Positions 8,415 to 17,195 of a stretch of DNA of 64,000 bases are shown here, in pieces; position 1 is the first letter of the stretch; every line of letters starts with the position of its first letter. The notes below the pieces were generated by a model. The model saw only the letters and a list, made by a program, of their open reading frames with translations, did no database searches and was not told where the DNA came from. The translations under genes and the position numbers were made by a program. Origin of the DNA: an uncultured Bacteroidia bacterium (GTDB lineage Bacteria > Bacteroidota > Bacteroidia > Bacteroidales > F082). The stretch covers positions 100,747 through 164,746 of the forward strand of contig CADCJI010000003.1 of NCBI GenBank assembly GCA_902801625.1, written 5' to 3'.

Positions 8415-10220
8415 TCAAAAGTCACCCAATCCATACAATCCGAAATCAGGGTCGCGGTCGGGCTGCCAGGTGCGCACCTTGATGATGGGGTTTTCGGGGT
8501 CATTCAAGTCGACACAGAGGAAGAGATAGCCCGTGTCGCCATAGTTGGTGGAATAATAGTCCTGCTTGATCTGGATGCCGTACACCTCGCCGTAATCACC
8601 ACCTGCCTTCACAACATCGTTATTGGCAAAGCGGATGTTGATGAACTCGTTGCTAGCAAAGGTTCGTCTCAAATGGTTGATGTAGGTATTCTTATCGTAG
8701 CGATTGTATTTGATAATTGGGTTGTCCAGATAACGGGTGCGTTCCTCTTGGTTCTTATAGTCAGTGCGTTTCACCACGGTACCGGTGATAATCAGTGCAT
8801 TGTCATCGAAGATGCTCTCAATATAGTCGAGGCGCTTCAAGGCAAAGGCGGTCTTGTAGTTTTCGAGGAACTGGGTGAGTACCATGCGGGCATTTTCGCT
8901 GTAGTCGGTGCGTTTCAGGATGTCGGCCACGGCCTCCTCGCCCAAACCAAAGGCCACACAGTTGATTTTGTTCTCTGCATTAAACGTAAAGCACACACTC
9001 TCAACGAACTTACGCGTGTTGTTCTTGAAACTGAAACTCATTGGAATGCTGCGACAGATGGTTTCGTCACCCTTACGGATATAGGTCAGTTGAGGCTCTT
9101 CGAGGATGCGGGCATTGCCATAGTTCAACAGCTTATGGAACATTTCCTTGCCTTCAGGTGTAAAATACTGTTCCACAGACTTATAATTTTTAGCTTTTAC
9201 GGCTTCCAAGACCTTTCCCATAATGTCTTCCATGGAAGTGGTCTCCTCCTTGGAAACAACAGAAAGCGGCATGACGGTCTCAGTCTCTTTTGCCGTCAAT
9301 GCAGCAAGAGCCACTGGCTGCATCTCAGCTATGGTTTGGTTATCGCCACCCACATTAATATAGGCATTGCGGAAGTTGCGGCCTTTCATCACCTCTACCA
9401 CTGCTGCAATCTCCTTGTCAATCTGTGCCTCTCCGAGGTACTCGTATTCGCATTTGATTTTCAGGTTGTCGGTGGACACGCCGGGTTGCATCTCCATGGA
9501 GCCTAGGCCATCAGTGGCACTATAGATGTTGGTATAGCCGCGTCCGTCGTAATAGGTGTAGTCGAGGCTCGCCACAGGCTTGTCTTTATAAGTGACATAC
9601 AGGGTGACAAACTCATCTTCTACCTTATATTTCCGGACTTTCACCCCTTTGAAGACCTCATTGATCCTATCGGGAATCCAGGTCCTAAGCAAAGCATGGT
9701 CGGGTGTTTGGGGCTGCATGGTGTCAGGCAGGCTGGTCACGAGGCAGTAGCTCCAATAGTAATAGCGCAACACGTCGTCTATTTTCAGTCGCTCTTCGGC
9801 TTTTTGGGCAAGGTTGATGAAGTCCTCCGCCTTTTGTTTTCTGGCCTCAAAGATTTTGGCCACATCCTCCACCGCCACGTAACGGAGCACATGGGCATCG
9901 GGTTCCTGTGAGATGGTGATGACTTTGGTATTTGTCAAGGTGGCCTGCGAATAGGTCTTCATCACCGCCTGCATGGCCATTTTAGAGTCCGTTTTACCTT
10001 CGGAATTGACATTGCCAATCACATTGGTGAACGAGCTTTCCACGTTGACGGAGATATTCTCCACCAAATGCCGCAAGGCCTGCCGGTCGGCATCCTGATA
10101 ACTCTCGGCCATGCCTTCTCCCCAAAGGTATTTTCCGCTGTTTTTGATTTCGGTCACACTTTGGGCTGTCATGAGGACAGGCATCAAAGCCATACAAAAC
10201 AAAAGTACATATTTTCTCAT
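8415..10220 (-). CDS. Exported LPP20-like protein, long paralogue 2
   Basis: The ATG at 10218-10220 gives 601 residues and a signal peptide (MRKYVLLFCMALMPVLMTAQ); the frame is open further upstream, but that part lies across the promoter. Residues 25-170 hold the LPP20-like part (LWGEGMAESYQDADRQALRHL, then a beta strand ending VEDVAKIFEARKQKAED). The C-terminal part (YGEVYGIQIKQDYYSTNYGD, FLCVDL) matches the paralogue at 4902-6830. Both have a conserved middle segment that begins after a Ser/Glu-rich linker. The function is unknown; both are probably secreted to the periplasm or the outer surface. Confidence 0.75.
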   Translation of the reverse strand: MRKYVLLFCMALMPVLMTAQSVTEIKNSGKYLWGEGMAESYQDADRQALRHLVENISVNVESSFTNVIGNVNSEGKTDSKMAMQAVMKTYSQATLTNTKVITISQEPDAHVLRYVAVEDVAKIFEARKQKAEDFINLAQKAEERLKIDDVLRYYYWSYCLVTSLPDTMQPQTPDHALLRTWIPDRINEVFKGVKVRKYKVEDEFVTLYVTYKDKPVASLDYTYYDGRGYTNIYSATDGLGSMEMQPGVSTDNLKIKCEYEYLGEAQIDKEIAAVVEVMKGRNFRNAYINVGGDNQTIAEMQPVALAALTAKETETVMPLSVVSKEETTSMEDIMGKVLEAVKAKNYKSVEQYFTPEGKEMFHKLLNYGNARILEEPQLTYIRKGDETICRSIPMSFSFKNNTRKFVESVCFTFNAENKINCVAFGLGEEAVADILKRTDYSENARMVLTQFLENYKTAFALKRLDYIESIFDDNALIITGTVVKRTDYKNQEERTRYLDNPIIKYNRYDKNTYINHLRRTFASNEFINIRFANNDVVKAGGDYGEVYGIQIKQDYYSTNYGDTGYLFLCVDLNDPENPIIKVRTWQPDRDPDFGLYGLGDF

Positions 10221-10318
10221 ATCGTTTGGTTTTTCTTCATTATTGTTGCGTCCAACAAGTAGCGACTGCACCACGAAGTCGATGCAAAGCTTGCATGGGC
10301 TATCGTGTTTTACGGCGA

Positions 10319-10360
10319 CAAATTTACGCAAAAATTCGCTTAACTTGCAAACGGACTAAT
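10319..10360 (-). promoter_or_regulatory. Promoter of the 601-residue protein gene
   Basis: On the minus strand TTTG (10351-10348) and TAAATTTG (10326-10319) are 21 nt apart. The GGACTAAT motif is at 10353-10360 but in the opposite orientation to the other cluster promoters. The leader would be about 90 nt. Confidence 0.7.
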
Positions 10361-10369
10361 AAAACCTAT

Positions 10370-10530
10370 TTTCGAGACGCGATGAATCGACGGTTATCGG
10401 TTTTGTTTGTTTTCCGAGACGCGATGAATCGGCGTCTCTACAGGCGCATACGTTTTCATAAACAACACCGTTTCCCCAAACCGTCCAACCTTGTAAAGAC
10501 GCGATTAATCGCGTCTCCTATGATTCAATG
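10370..10530. repeat. GACGCGAT palindromic intergenic repeats
   Basis: Two hairpins are clear: 10416-10438 (GAGACGC..GCGTCTC) and a perfect 20-nt palindrome, AGACGCGATTAATCGCGTCT, at 10497-10516. A third half-unit (GAGACGCGATGAATCGACG) lies at 10374. Such elements are common between genes in Bacteroidales; no coding role is seen. Together with copy b of the hairpin repeat they fill the 550-nt gap before the toxin gene. Confidence 0.75.
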
Positions 10531-10574
10531 CATCCCCCATGGTTCATCACGCCATCACAATAACAAACATCAAA

Positions 10575-10758
10575 CACGAATTGCCATAAATGAACCACGA
10601 ATTTGACATTAATTATGCGGCTGCCACACTGTGACAGCCCTACCACCCCACCGTTGGGCTGTAGGGCTGTCGTACCACGGCAGCCGCATATCGTTGTTTT
10701 TTCGCATTGCAGATGCTGATATTCTCGCCTCCAGAATTTGAAAATTCGGGAGAACAGG
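10575..10758. repeat. Nested-hairpin intergenic repeat, copy b
   Basis: The 75-nt core (10615-10689) has a perfect 11-bp outer stem (ATGCGGCTGCC/GGCAGCCGCAT) and an 11-bp inner stem (GACAGCCCTAC/GTAGGGCTGTC). Both flanks are conserved with copy c, giving about 183 nt of homology. The two copies lie in the same orientation on either side of the ParE-type toxin-antitoxin pair. Confidence 0.9.
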
Positions 10759-10767
10759 AACAGGTAT

Positions 10768-11088
10768 TTATTCAGATGACTTCTTTAACAGGTTTATCAG
10801 ATTCTTGACATCTCGTCGGTTTTGCCAAATCGTGACAATTGTAACTACGTCACCATCAATATAATAAACGATTTGATTTAATTTGGAAGGCAACGTACGG
10901 TAGACGACGCCTTCCTCTTCATCTTCCACAAAGCGTTTGCCAAGCATTGGAAAGTTCTCCAGCATTTCAGCAGTACGACGTATCTCGGCCAGAACTTCGG
11001 AGGCCTTTCGACCGCCAAACGAACTCCCGACATAATTCAAGATGTCGCGTAAGTCGTCACGCGATTGCTCGCTCCAATTAATCTTCAT
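10768..11088 (-). CDS. ParE/RelE-family toxin
   Basis: This 106-residue protein has the family layout: an N-terminal strand and helix (INWSEQSRDDLRDILNYV), two helices with FPMLGKRF, then the C-terminal strands YRTLPSKLNQIVYYIDGDVVTIVTIWQNRRD. The pattern of a central Arg followed by a Tyr-rich strand and a terminal W.NRRD matches ParE-type toxins, which usually act on gyrase; RelE-type members cleave mRNA. The sequence alone does not settle which. It overlaps the antitoxin gene by 11 nt, as expected for a translationally coupled module. Confidence 0.85.
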   Translation of the reverse strand: MKINWSEQSRDDLRDILNYVGSSFGGRKASEVLAEIRRTAEMLENFPMLGKRFVEDEEEGVVYRTLPSKLNQIVYYIDGDVVTIVTIWQNRRDVKNLINLLKKSSE

Positions 11089-11350
11089 AGGTGGAAATCA
11101 ATTGGTCCATCTCTTTCATCACCTCATCGTGGGAAATGAGCTTTACGCGCCCAGCCCTGATGTCGCGGCCTCGTTGCAATGTCAGCGTCTTGGCCTCTTC
11201 GAGTGAATAGGTGCAAGGAATCTGTGGCTCGGGCTCTTGATTATCCTTTTCAATCAAAGCCATAGCGATTCGGGTCAAAATCCGGGTAAGCTCGGCAGCA
11301 TCATATTGGCCATAATTTGGCAAATTAACTTGTATGCTAACACCATCCAT
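11078..11350 (-). CDS. Antitoxin partner of the ParE-type toxin
   Basis: The ATG at 11348-11350 gives 90 residues; the frame extends further only with a TTG that lies inside the -7 box (TATTTTTG, 11388-11381), so the downstream ATG is the start. AAGGA lies 10-14 nt before it. The protein has an N-terminal strand region (VSIQVNLPNYGQ), a proline-rich linker and a C-terminal helix (ISHDEVMKEMDQLISTYED) that would wrap the toxin. No recognisable DNA-binding fold is evident. Position directly upstream of and overlapping the toxin supports the assignment more than the sequence does. Confidence 0.7.
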   Translation of the reverse strand: MDGVSIQVNLPNYGQYDAAELTRILTRIAMALIEKDNQEPEPQIPCTYSLEEAKTLTLQRGRDIRAGRVKLISHDEVMKEMDQLISTYED

Positions 11351-11472
11351 GACATTGTTTCCTTTTGTTCTCGCTTGCAAAAATACACATTTTCCCTAAA
11401 AACGGCCCATTCTTTGCGATTATTTCTTTGTGTCTTTCGGTTTTCTTATATCAAATGCGGATGAACGGAAAA

Positions 11473-11655
11473 CACGAATGACCCTAAATGGACCACGAAT
11501 TTGCCATTAATTATGCGGCTGCCACGGTGTGACAGCCCTACAACCCCACCGTTGGGCTGTAGGGCTGTCGTATTACGGCAGCCGCATAGCGTTGTTTTTT
11601 CGCATTGCAAATGCGGATATTCACGCCTTCTGAATTGCAAATGCGGAAGAACGGG
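11473..11655. repeat. Nested-hairpin intergenic repeat, copy c
   Basis: The core (11513-11587) has the same two stems as copy b, with CGTATTACGG in place of CGTACCACGG. The left flank (CCACGAATTTGCCATTAATT) and right flank (GTTGTTTTTTCGCATTGCA) are shared with copy b. It fills most of the 340 nt between the antitoxin gene and the PEGA-SUMF1 gene. Confidence 0.9.
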
Positions 11656-11688
11656 CGCAAATCCAGACGAACAAAGAATTATTGGGAG

Positions 11689-13839
11689 CTATTCAGAAAG
11701 ACATAATCGAAACCCGTTAAAATAACTATTTTCGCTAGATTCTCCAACGTAGCTACTCCTATCAAGAGATACTCTGTCGGAATCGTCATTCCAGCAACCG
11801 CCACGCAATTGACGATACGATTTGAACTTATCCTGTATCCATTCATTTACATTGCCATTCATATCGTATAATCCTAACTCATTGGGCAATTTTGTTCCTA
11901 CAGGATGTGTTTGACCATCACTATTCCCTGCATACCAAGCGACATCGTCTATATAATTGCCACCAGAGTATTTATTACCATTATAACCATTGCTTTTGTG
12001 GCCACCAAGAGCTGCATACTTCCACTCCTTTTCGGTGGGAAGACGGAATTCTCTTCCAGTCAGATGTTTCAGCCTTTTGATAAATTTCTGACAATCATTC
12101 CAACTCACTCTATAGGCAGGATAATCGTCTCCTTTTCCATAACCATCTTCCCATCCGCCATTATAGGTAGGCTCAGAACCCATCACTGCCTTCCACAAGG
12201 CTTGTGTCACTTCCGTTTCACCAATGTAATAACTGCTCAAAGTCACGCTGTGGACAGGTTTCTCATCATCATCGGCATCGCTGTCACTGCTGCCCATCTG
12301 GAAAGTGCCGCCCTCAACAAGTTTCATGGTAAAGCTCACACCGTTCACAGTAAAAAACTCCTCATCTTTCATTATGCTCTGCAACGTTATGCTGTGGCTG
12401 CGGCTGCCGCTTTCGCTTACATTTAAGGTATAAGTGTAATCTTGGTAATCTGTAGCCGTGGCTTTCAGGCTGTGGCTGCCATAGGTGAGTTGGTAGGTGC
12501 CCGTGGCAGAGCCTACCCTTTGCCCGTCAATCTCCAATTGGGCATCGGGCACGTTGCAAGTGAACTGTATCTCCTGGCCATTGCTCAACGTAGCTTTCAC
12601 CTGTTTGCGTTCTCCTTTCGTTATGGTAACGGTTTCCGTATAGTCGGCATAGCCGTCTTTGGTGAACTTTATCTCGTGTTGGCCAATGAGGATTTCAGCA
12701 ATGGACTTGGGGGTGGTTCCCATGTCCTTGCCGTCGATATAAAGCTTGCAGAAATTCGGCGTGCTCTCCACGTTCAGTGCGCCGTAAATAGGGCGCGGCG
12801 CTGGCAGGGTAATGGTTTGTCCCTCCATGGCGGCGGCAATCTCCTTGGTTGTCGTGCTGGTTTCATGGTTGGCCTGCTTGCACTCTATCTTGTAGGTGCC
12901 GCTGCCCAAGGGGCCTGTCCACGAGCGAGTGCCTTTGCGTTCGTCATTCACGAAAATCTCGGCATCGGCATCCACCGTGAGGGTCACTTCGGCGAAGTCG
13001 GCGGTCAACGAGGGGGCAAGGCGGGTTGTCTCGCTGTCGGCAACCGTCACCGACTCTGTGTAGGTGGCGTACATCTTCTTGGTGATGCGCACGGTGTGTT
13101 TTCCGCTCTTCAGGGCTTCGCTTTTGCATGGAGCGTGGCCTATCAAGGCATTGTCGACATACACGCTGGCATCTTTCAAATTGCCCGTTCCAGCCACCTC
13201 AATCCAACCGAAGTTAGGTTGCAGCGTGACGGTAACGATTTTGGGGTTGTTAGGGTCATCGACGGTCACTCTACCGGCATCCGAATGATAATTTGGTGCC
13301 TCGACGCGCCAAGAGTAAGTGCCGAAATTGACATAATCCTGGGCGCTGCCGTCGGGTTCCACGTCCCAGTATTTTTCGTCCACCACAAGTGTGGCATTCG
13401 GAGGCAAGATTTGGAAGGCGAGATATTGCATCCGCACCTCTTCCTTCACAATGGTTTCAATCTTCGCCGTAGTCAGCACCATCTCGTAGGTACGCTCGGC
13501 TTCTATCTCCACGGGATAGTAATAATCCCTCAGCACACCAAGTTTCGGGTGCTTGATGGTGATTTTTCGTGCCGCCCGTGGCACCCATACCCACACCTCT
13601 CCAGGGGTTTGCTTCGTGTCGACGATGCCCAAGGTGCCGCCTTCAAAGACAAAGCCCGTCTCGGTGGTCACCACTTTAATCAATGCCGCCACATCCCCGT
13701 TCTGGTCAACGCGCTTCCCTTCGAGGCTCGAAGCCGTCAAGTCCATCGGCAGGGCCTTGAAGGACTTCACTGAAATGTTTTGGGCGAATGCACCACAAAT
13801 GCTAAAGATAAAGAATATAAGCAGAGTAAATCTTTTCAT
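11689..13839 (-). CDS. Exported PEGA-repeat protein with SUMF1 (FGE-like) C-terminal domain
   Basis: The 716-residue product has a signal peptide (MKRFTLLIFFIFSICGAFAQ). Residues 21-150 resemble the N-terminal domain of the two PEGA-barrel proteins (LPMDLTAS, GEVWVWVPRA). Five or so PEGA-like units follow (about 150-460; for example STPNFCKLYIDGKDMGTTP). A SUMF1 domain occupies about 490-716 (FQMGSSDSDAD, ETEVTQALW, FRLPTEKEWKYAA, LGLYDMNGNVNEW, LRGGCW, GFRLCLSE). SUMF1 folds include formylglycine-generating enzymes but most bacterial extracellular versions are binding modules; here the role is likely surface binding. The -7 box TATCTTTG lies at 13865-13858. Confidence 0.85.
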   Translation of the reverse strand: MKRFTLLIFFIFSICGAFAQNISVKSFKALPMDLTASSLEGKRVDQNGDVAALIKVVTTETGFVFEGGTLGIVDTKQTPGEVWVWVPRAARKITIKHPKLGVLRDYYYPVEIEAERTYEMVLTTAKIETIVKEEVRMQYLAFQILPPNATLVVDEKYWDVEPDGSAQDYVNFGTYSWRVEAPNYHSDAGRVTVDDPNNPKIVTVTLQPNFGWIEVAGTGNLKDASVYVDNALIGHAPCKSEALKSGKHTVRITKKMYATYTESVTVADSETTRLAPSLTADFAEVTLTVDADAEIFVNDERKGTRSWTGPLGSGTYKIECKQANHETSTTTKEIAAAMEGQTITLPAPRPIYGALNVESTPNFCKLYIDGKDMGTTPKSIAEILIGQHEIKFTKDGYADYTETVTITKGERKQVKATLSNGQEIQFTCNVPDAQLEIDGQRVGSATGTYQLTYGSHSLKATATDYQDYTYTLNVSESGSRSHSITLQSIMKDEEFFTVNGVSFTMKLVEGGTFQMGSSDSDADDDEKPVHSVTLSSYYIGETEVTQALWKAVMGSEPTYNGGWEDGYGKGDDYPAYRVSWNDCQKFIKRLKHLTGREFRLPTEKEWKYAALGGHKSNGYNGNKYSGGNYIDDVAWYAGNSDGQTHPVGTKLPNELGLYDMNGNVNEWIQDKFKSYRQLRGGCWNDDSDRVSLDRSSYVGESSENSYFNGFRLCLSE

Positions 13840-13946
13840 AACTTAAGAAATATGGTGCAAAGATAATGCTTTTGGTTTAACAATAAGCAACGGTTCGTAA
13901 TCACCTATATCATTTTTTGACTTCGTTTTTTTTTGACTATGACCAG

Positions 13947-14000
13947 TGACTATGACAATGACCGCTTTCACTTCTGTTGGAGCGGTCATAGTCATTGTCA
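13947..14000. repeat. Intergenic hairpin with swapped repeat words
   Basis: Two 20-nt arms (13947-13966 and 13981-14000) are inverted copies built from the words TGACTATGAC and CAATGACCGCT. The order of the ACTATG and ACAATG words is exchanged between the arms, so the stem is imperfect at the base and perfect near GACCGCT/AGCGGTC. It sits between convergent-order genes on the same strand and may act as a terminator or be a repeat family member; no T-run follows it. Confidence 0.6.
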
Positions 14001-14060
14001 CAAGTCATTGTCCCATAGTATTTTATAAAAACATAATTTTCTCATCTACTTATCAAGCTT

Positions 14061-15530
14061 TCATTTCCTTGACAATACCACATACCACGGGTCGGTGGCC
14101 GAAGGCCGGTACATGCCCTCCCACACTTGATAGCCCTCCTTCGTAACCCTCACCCGCTGGGTCTTGTCCTGCTTGGCAAAAGGAATCTCTATCTTGAACT
14201 GCCCGAAGGCATCGGTCTGCACGGTCATGTCCTGTAGCGAAATCGTGGCACCTTCAATGGGTTGCTCGGTCTCAAAGTCAACGACACGGCCAAACACCAC
14301 ACCTAAGTCATTGTTGCGCTTCAAACTCAGGCTCAACGACTTCTGCACCTTTACTACAGTATCGATAGTTTGGTAGCCATCGGCCTCAAAAACGACATGC
14401 ACATCTGAGTTCCTATATTTGTAAGGTATCTCGTTCAGGAACACTGTAGAGTTTTCGGGGCCCACCTTGAGTGTTTGCACCGCATTGTCGGCATACTCGC
14501 ATTGCAACGTGCCTTCTGTGAAAGGCAGCGAAGGGATGCTGTAGTCCTTGTCTTCGGTGACGTTGATTTTCATCTGCAACGGTGTCGAAACACGCCATAC
14601 GTAATATCCAATTCCTCCTAACAAAAGCAACGCCACAATACCAAGGATATAAAACCTAACCTTCTTTGCAGTCTCCGGTCCCTGAGCCTGTGGCCCCTGA
14701 GGTCCCTTGAAGGGTCGAAGGGCCGGATCTCCGATATACCCATCCTCAGCCAGTCGCTTGATGATTTCCTCGTAGGCCACATCGGCAAACTTGCGTACAT
14801 AGCCCAGCTGGTAGTCGAAGTTCTGCATCTCGGGATTGGCCGACAAAGGAGCGGCCTGTTTGGTCGAAACCATGAAGCATCCCGTGTGCTTCCAGCGTTC
14901 CATGAACTCGTTGGCCGAATAGGTATTGTCTTGCTCAGGGTGTGATGGGTCATGCACCACCACTTTCAAATTGTTGGGGTCGGTGGTATCGATGCCGGCC
15001 ACAAGCATCACGTGCTGGGCTTCCGCTGTTTCTGCCGCATCGGCATCAACGCCTACGATGATCTTATGGCCTTGGCTCAGTTCATGCATGATGTGATAGA
15101 CACCCGCATTGCGCATCTGCACGGATTCCACACCATAGTGATTGAGCAGCTCACCCACGAAGTCGAAAGCACTGCCCTTCCCTTCCTCAAACCAGCCTTG
15201 CTTCTTGGCCAAGGCAGTCAGTTCCTCCGTGCTCACTTCAATACCGTAGTTGCGAAGCACCATTTGTTGCGCCTTGATGGCACAGTCCATCTTTTCCGAC
15301 GCTGCCGCTAGCGCATATTCGTCATACTCGATCATGGAACGGGCAAACACCGACTGATGGGCGATGTCGTCCTGATAGGCCATCTCGGCGCGGGCAGCGA
15401 AAAGGATGTCCATCTCCTCCTCGTTTTCCGACAGGCAAGCTTCTACTGCCTTCCTTTCCTCGTCAGTCGCTTTGCCTTCGAGATAACGGGCAATCAGTTC
15501 ATCGGTGATTTGCATGGGTTCGTTTTTCAT
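14061..15530 (-). CDS. Membrane-anchored anti-sigma-like protein with C39/papain-like domain
   Basis: This 489-residue protein begins one base after the stop of the ECF sigma gene. Residues 8-50 (DELIARYLEGKATDEERKAV) resemble the N-terminal segment of FecR-type and other anti-sigma factors. Residues 82-222 look like a C39 or papain-like fold: Cys83 in MDCAIKAQQM, His173 in AQHVMLVAGID and Asp194 in VHDPSHPE are in the order and context of a Cys-His-Asp triad, with GKGSAFDFVGEL between. A transmembrane helix follows (about 292-313, YILGIVALLLLGGIGYYVW). The C-terminal part is predicted periplasmic and ends in a carboxypeptidase-regulatory-like domain (about 408-489, VVFGRVVDFETEQPIEGATI). I infer that it senses or transmits envelope signals to the sigma factor. 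Whether the protease-like domain cleaves anything is unknown. Confidence 0.75.
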   Translation of the reverse strand: MKNEPMQITDELIARYLEGKATDEERKAVEACLSENEEEMDILFAARAEMAYQDDIAHQSVFARSMIEYDEYALAAASEKMDCAIKAQQMVLRNYGIEVSTEELTALAKKQGWFEEGKGSAFDFVGELLNHYGVESVQMRNAGVYHIMHELSQGHKIIVGVDADAAETAEAQHVMLVAGIDTTDPNNLKVVVHDPSHPEQDNTYSANEFMERWKHTGCFMVSTKQAAPLSANPEMQNFDYQLGYVRKFADVAYEEIIKRLAEDGYIGDPALRPFKGPQGPQAQGPETAKKVRFYILGIVALLLLGGIGYYVWRVSTPLQMKINVTEDKDYSIPSLPFTEGTLQCEYADNAVQTLKVGPENSTVFLNEIPYKYRNSDVHVVFEADGYQTIDTVVKVQKSLSLSLKRNNDLGVVFGRVVDFETEQPIEGATISLQDMTVQTDAFGQFKIEIPFAKQDKTQRVRVTKEGYQVWEGMYRPSATDPWYVVLSRK

Positions 15531-15531
15531 G

Positions 15532-16119
15532 TTACGCTTCCTTCCTTTCTTGCATTATTGTCTTCAATTCCAATCTGGCTTTTTTTGTCAGGTTGTACAC
15601 TGCCGCTACCGTGCATCCCATCTCGGCGGCGATGTCTTCGGCACGTTTGCCCGTCAGGTCGGCCAGTAAGGCGTAACGTTCGCGAGGTTTCGACAGCCTG
15701 TTGATGGCTTGGTAAAGTTCGAGGCGGCTCATCTCATTGATGATGTCGTAATCGTCCGCCTCGTTCTTTTGGGTTTCGACAATCAATTGAGGGTCTATCA
15801 CGACTAATTTAGTCTGAGAAATGCGTATTTTTTTGAAAAATCTTACCGCAATCACCGTCAGCCATGTGTTCAGGCCTGCCTTGAACTCAAACTGACGCAA
15901 CCTACTCCAGTCGTTTTCGCTGAGAAACAAATAGAAATCGGTAATTAATTCCTCCTTGATGGTCTGCGATTGGAAAATGCTGCATGCGATGTGGGCAAAC
16001 ATCCCGTTGCAGCGAATAAAGAACAAATACTCTATTGCCTCTTCATCATTGGCAAGGAGCAAGTCGACCAGTTCCTTGTCGCTCAAACTGTCGAAATAGG
16101 CTTTGTTCCTCTCTCGCAT
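15532..16119 (-). CDS. ECF-type RNA polymerase sigma factor
   Basis: This 195-residue protein has the two ECF domains. Region 2 lies at about 30-100 (EEAIEYLFFIR, ELITDFYLFLSEND, FKAGLNTWLTVIAVRFFKK) and region 4 at about 130-188 (RLSKPRERYALLADLTGKRAEDIAAEMGCT followed by VAAVYNLTKKARLEL). Length and layout fit an ECF sigma factor that directs RNA polymerase to a small regulon. The gene starts 2 nt after the stop of the exported protein gene and ends 1 nt before the anti-sigma-like gene, so the three are surely co-transcribed. It is the natural candidate regulator for the exported paralogue genes around it, which is an inference from context only. Confidence 0.85.
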   Translation of the reverse strand: MRERNKAYFDSLSDKELVDLLLANDEEAIEYLFFIRCNGMFAHIACSIFQSQTIKEELITDFYLFLSENDWSRLRQFEFKAGLNTWLTVIAVRFFKKIRISQTKLVVIDPQLIVETQKNEADDYDIINEMSRLELYQAINRLSKPRERYALLADLTGKRAEDIAAEMGCTVAAVYNLTKKARLELKTIMQERKEA

Positions 16120-16121
16120 GA

Positions 16122-17144
16122 CTATTCGAGGCTTTTGATTAGGCGTTGCAACTCTTCGACCTGCTCTTGGTAATAGCCGTCATTCATTTCGTTCAGCAGC
16201 TCATACATTTTCAACGCCTTTCGGAAACAATCGGCTGCCAAAACAGTGTCATTCAGACTCAAGAAAATGATGCCGAGATGACGGCAGCTTTGGGCATAAT
16301 GCAGTCCGTTGGCCATGAAACCAGTCTCATACCTGTCGTTGTATCCAGCGAAAGCGACCACATCTGCATAAAGCGAATCGGGGATGTTGAGCAAATCGAA
16401 ATTGCTAGCGGCGACATGCACTTCAGGGTTCGTCATGGGATAAGTACCCGTGAAAACAAGATAATCGTCCATCACGTTGCTCTCCGGCAGGTCGCCGATG
16501 AGTGCCAAGCCCGACTCAGCATCACCTGATATTAGTCTGTCGTAAAATGGTAGAGAATTCTCATCCAAGTCGTCGGCATTGATGCGTGCCATGCGGTCGG
16601 CATACTCATCCAAGTTTTGATAGGCGACTTTCAGTTCGGCTTCGGCCAGCGACTGCCAATAGTCCAGTTCTGGCTTAGTGATGACTTGCTGGGCATATTG
16701 GCCATTCAGGTAGGCCACGGTAGAGTCATAGCGTTGGATGCTGGCGGTTTCAAGCAGGGCGTAATACTGTTCACGCGCTTCTTTTAGCTTTTCGACAGGC
16801 GCCATGACGATGCGAAGCGAGTCGCGGTCGGTCAAGGTATAGCCTTCAATAATGTGCTTGTTGACTAGCTCATAACCGTATTTGCGTGCGCTGAGTCCCA
16901 TGACCACATCACCCACCTTATGCTCGCCGAAACTGAGACGGAACAATCCGAAAGCATCACTTGCCGTGGGCTGACAGTCGTGCGCCATGGGAATGGAAAC
17001 GGCCACATTGGGGAGCGATCGCCCGCCCGAATTCATTTCAACCACATATCCATATTGCACCATCTGTGCCGATAGCATGCCACCGTAAACAACAAGGCAT
17101 GCCATGACAATCCATCTCATTTTTCCGACAAGTAAAGTTTTCAT
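16122..17144 (-). CDS. Exported protein with carboxypeptidase-regulatory-like domain and helical C-terminus
   Basis: The ATG at 17142-17144 has a good ribosome binding site (AGAAGGA, 3 nt before it); the frame extends upstream only to a TTG. The 340-residue product has a signal peptide (MKTLLVGKMRWIVMACLV.., cleaved near LSAQ). Residues 30-115 form a small beta domain of the carboxypeptidase-regulatory type (YGYVVEMNSGGRSLPNVAV, DAFGLFRLSFGEHKVGDVV). The rest is helical with TPR-like spacing (ALLETASIQRYDSTVAYLNGQYA; CFRKALKMYELLNEM). It is the first gene of the sigma operon and begins 51 nt after a transglutaminase-like gene. A role as the periplasmic partner of the anti-sigma-like protein is possible, since both carry the same type of beta domain. 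Confidence 0.7.
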   Translation of the reverse strand: MKTLLVGKMRWIVMACLVVYGGMLSAQMVQYGYVVEMNSGGRSLPNVAVSIPMAHDCQPTASDAFGLFRLSFGEHKVGDVVMGLSARKYGYELVNKHIIEGYTLTDRDSLRIVMAPVEKLKEAREQYYALLETASIQRYDSTVAYLNGQYAQQVITKPELDYWQSLAEAELKVAYQNLDEYADRMARINADDLDENSLPFYDRLISGDAESGLALIGDLPESNVMDDYLVFTGTYPMTNPEVHVAASNFDLLNIPDSLYADVVAFAGYNDRYETGFMANGLHYAQSCRHLGIIFLSLNDTVLAADCFRKALKMYELLNEMNDGYYQEQVEELQRLIKSLE

Positions 17145-17195
17145 ATTCCTTCTCAACTAAATTATACTTCTGCTCTTGATGAACAGCCTATTAGA

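Noticed and set aside
12442-13773. 443-residue plus-strand frame
   Set aside because: It mirrors the PEGA-SUMF1 gene, has no ribosome binding site and no recognisable domain.
11689-13839. Functional formylglycine-generating enzyme
   Set aside because: The SUMF1 domain is at the end of a PEGA-repeat exported protein with no sulfatase gene near; a binding role is more likely.
15803-15816. GACTAATTTAGTC palindrome as an operator
   Set aside because: It lies within the sigma factor coding region and reads as ordinary codons; a single occurrence proves nothing.
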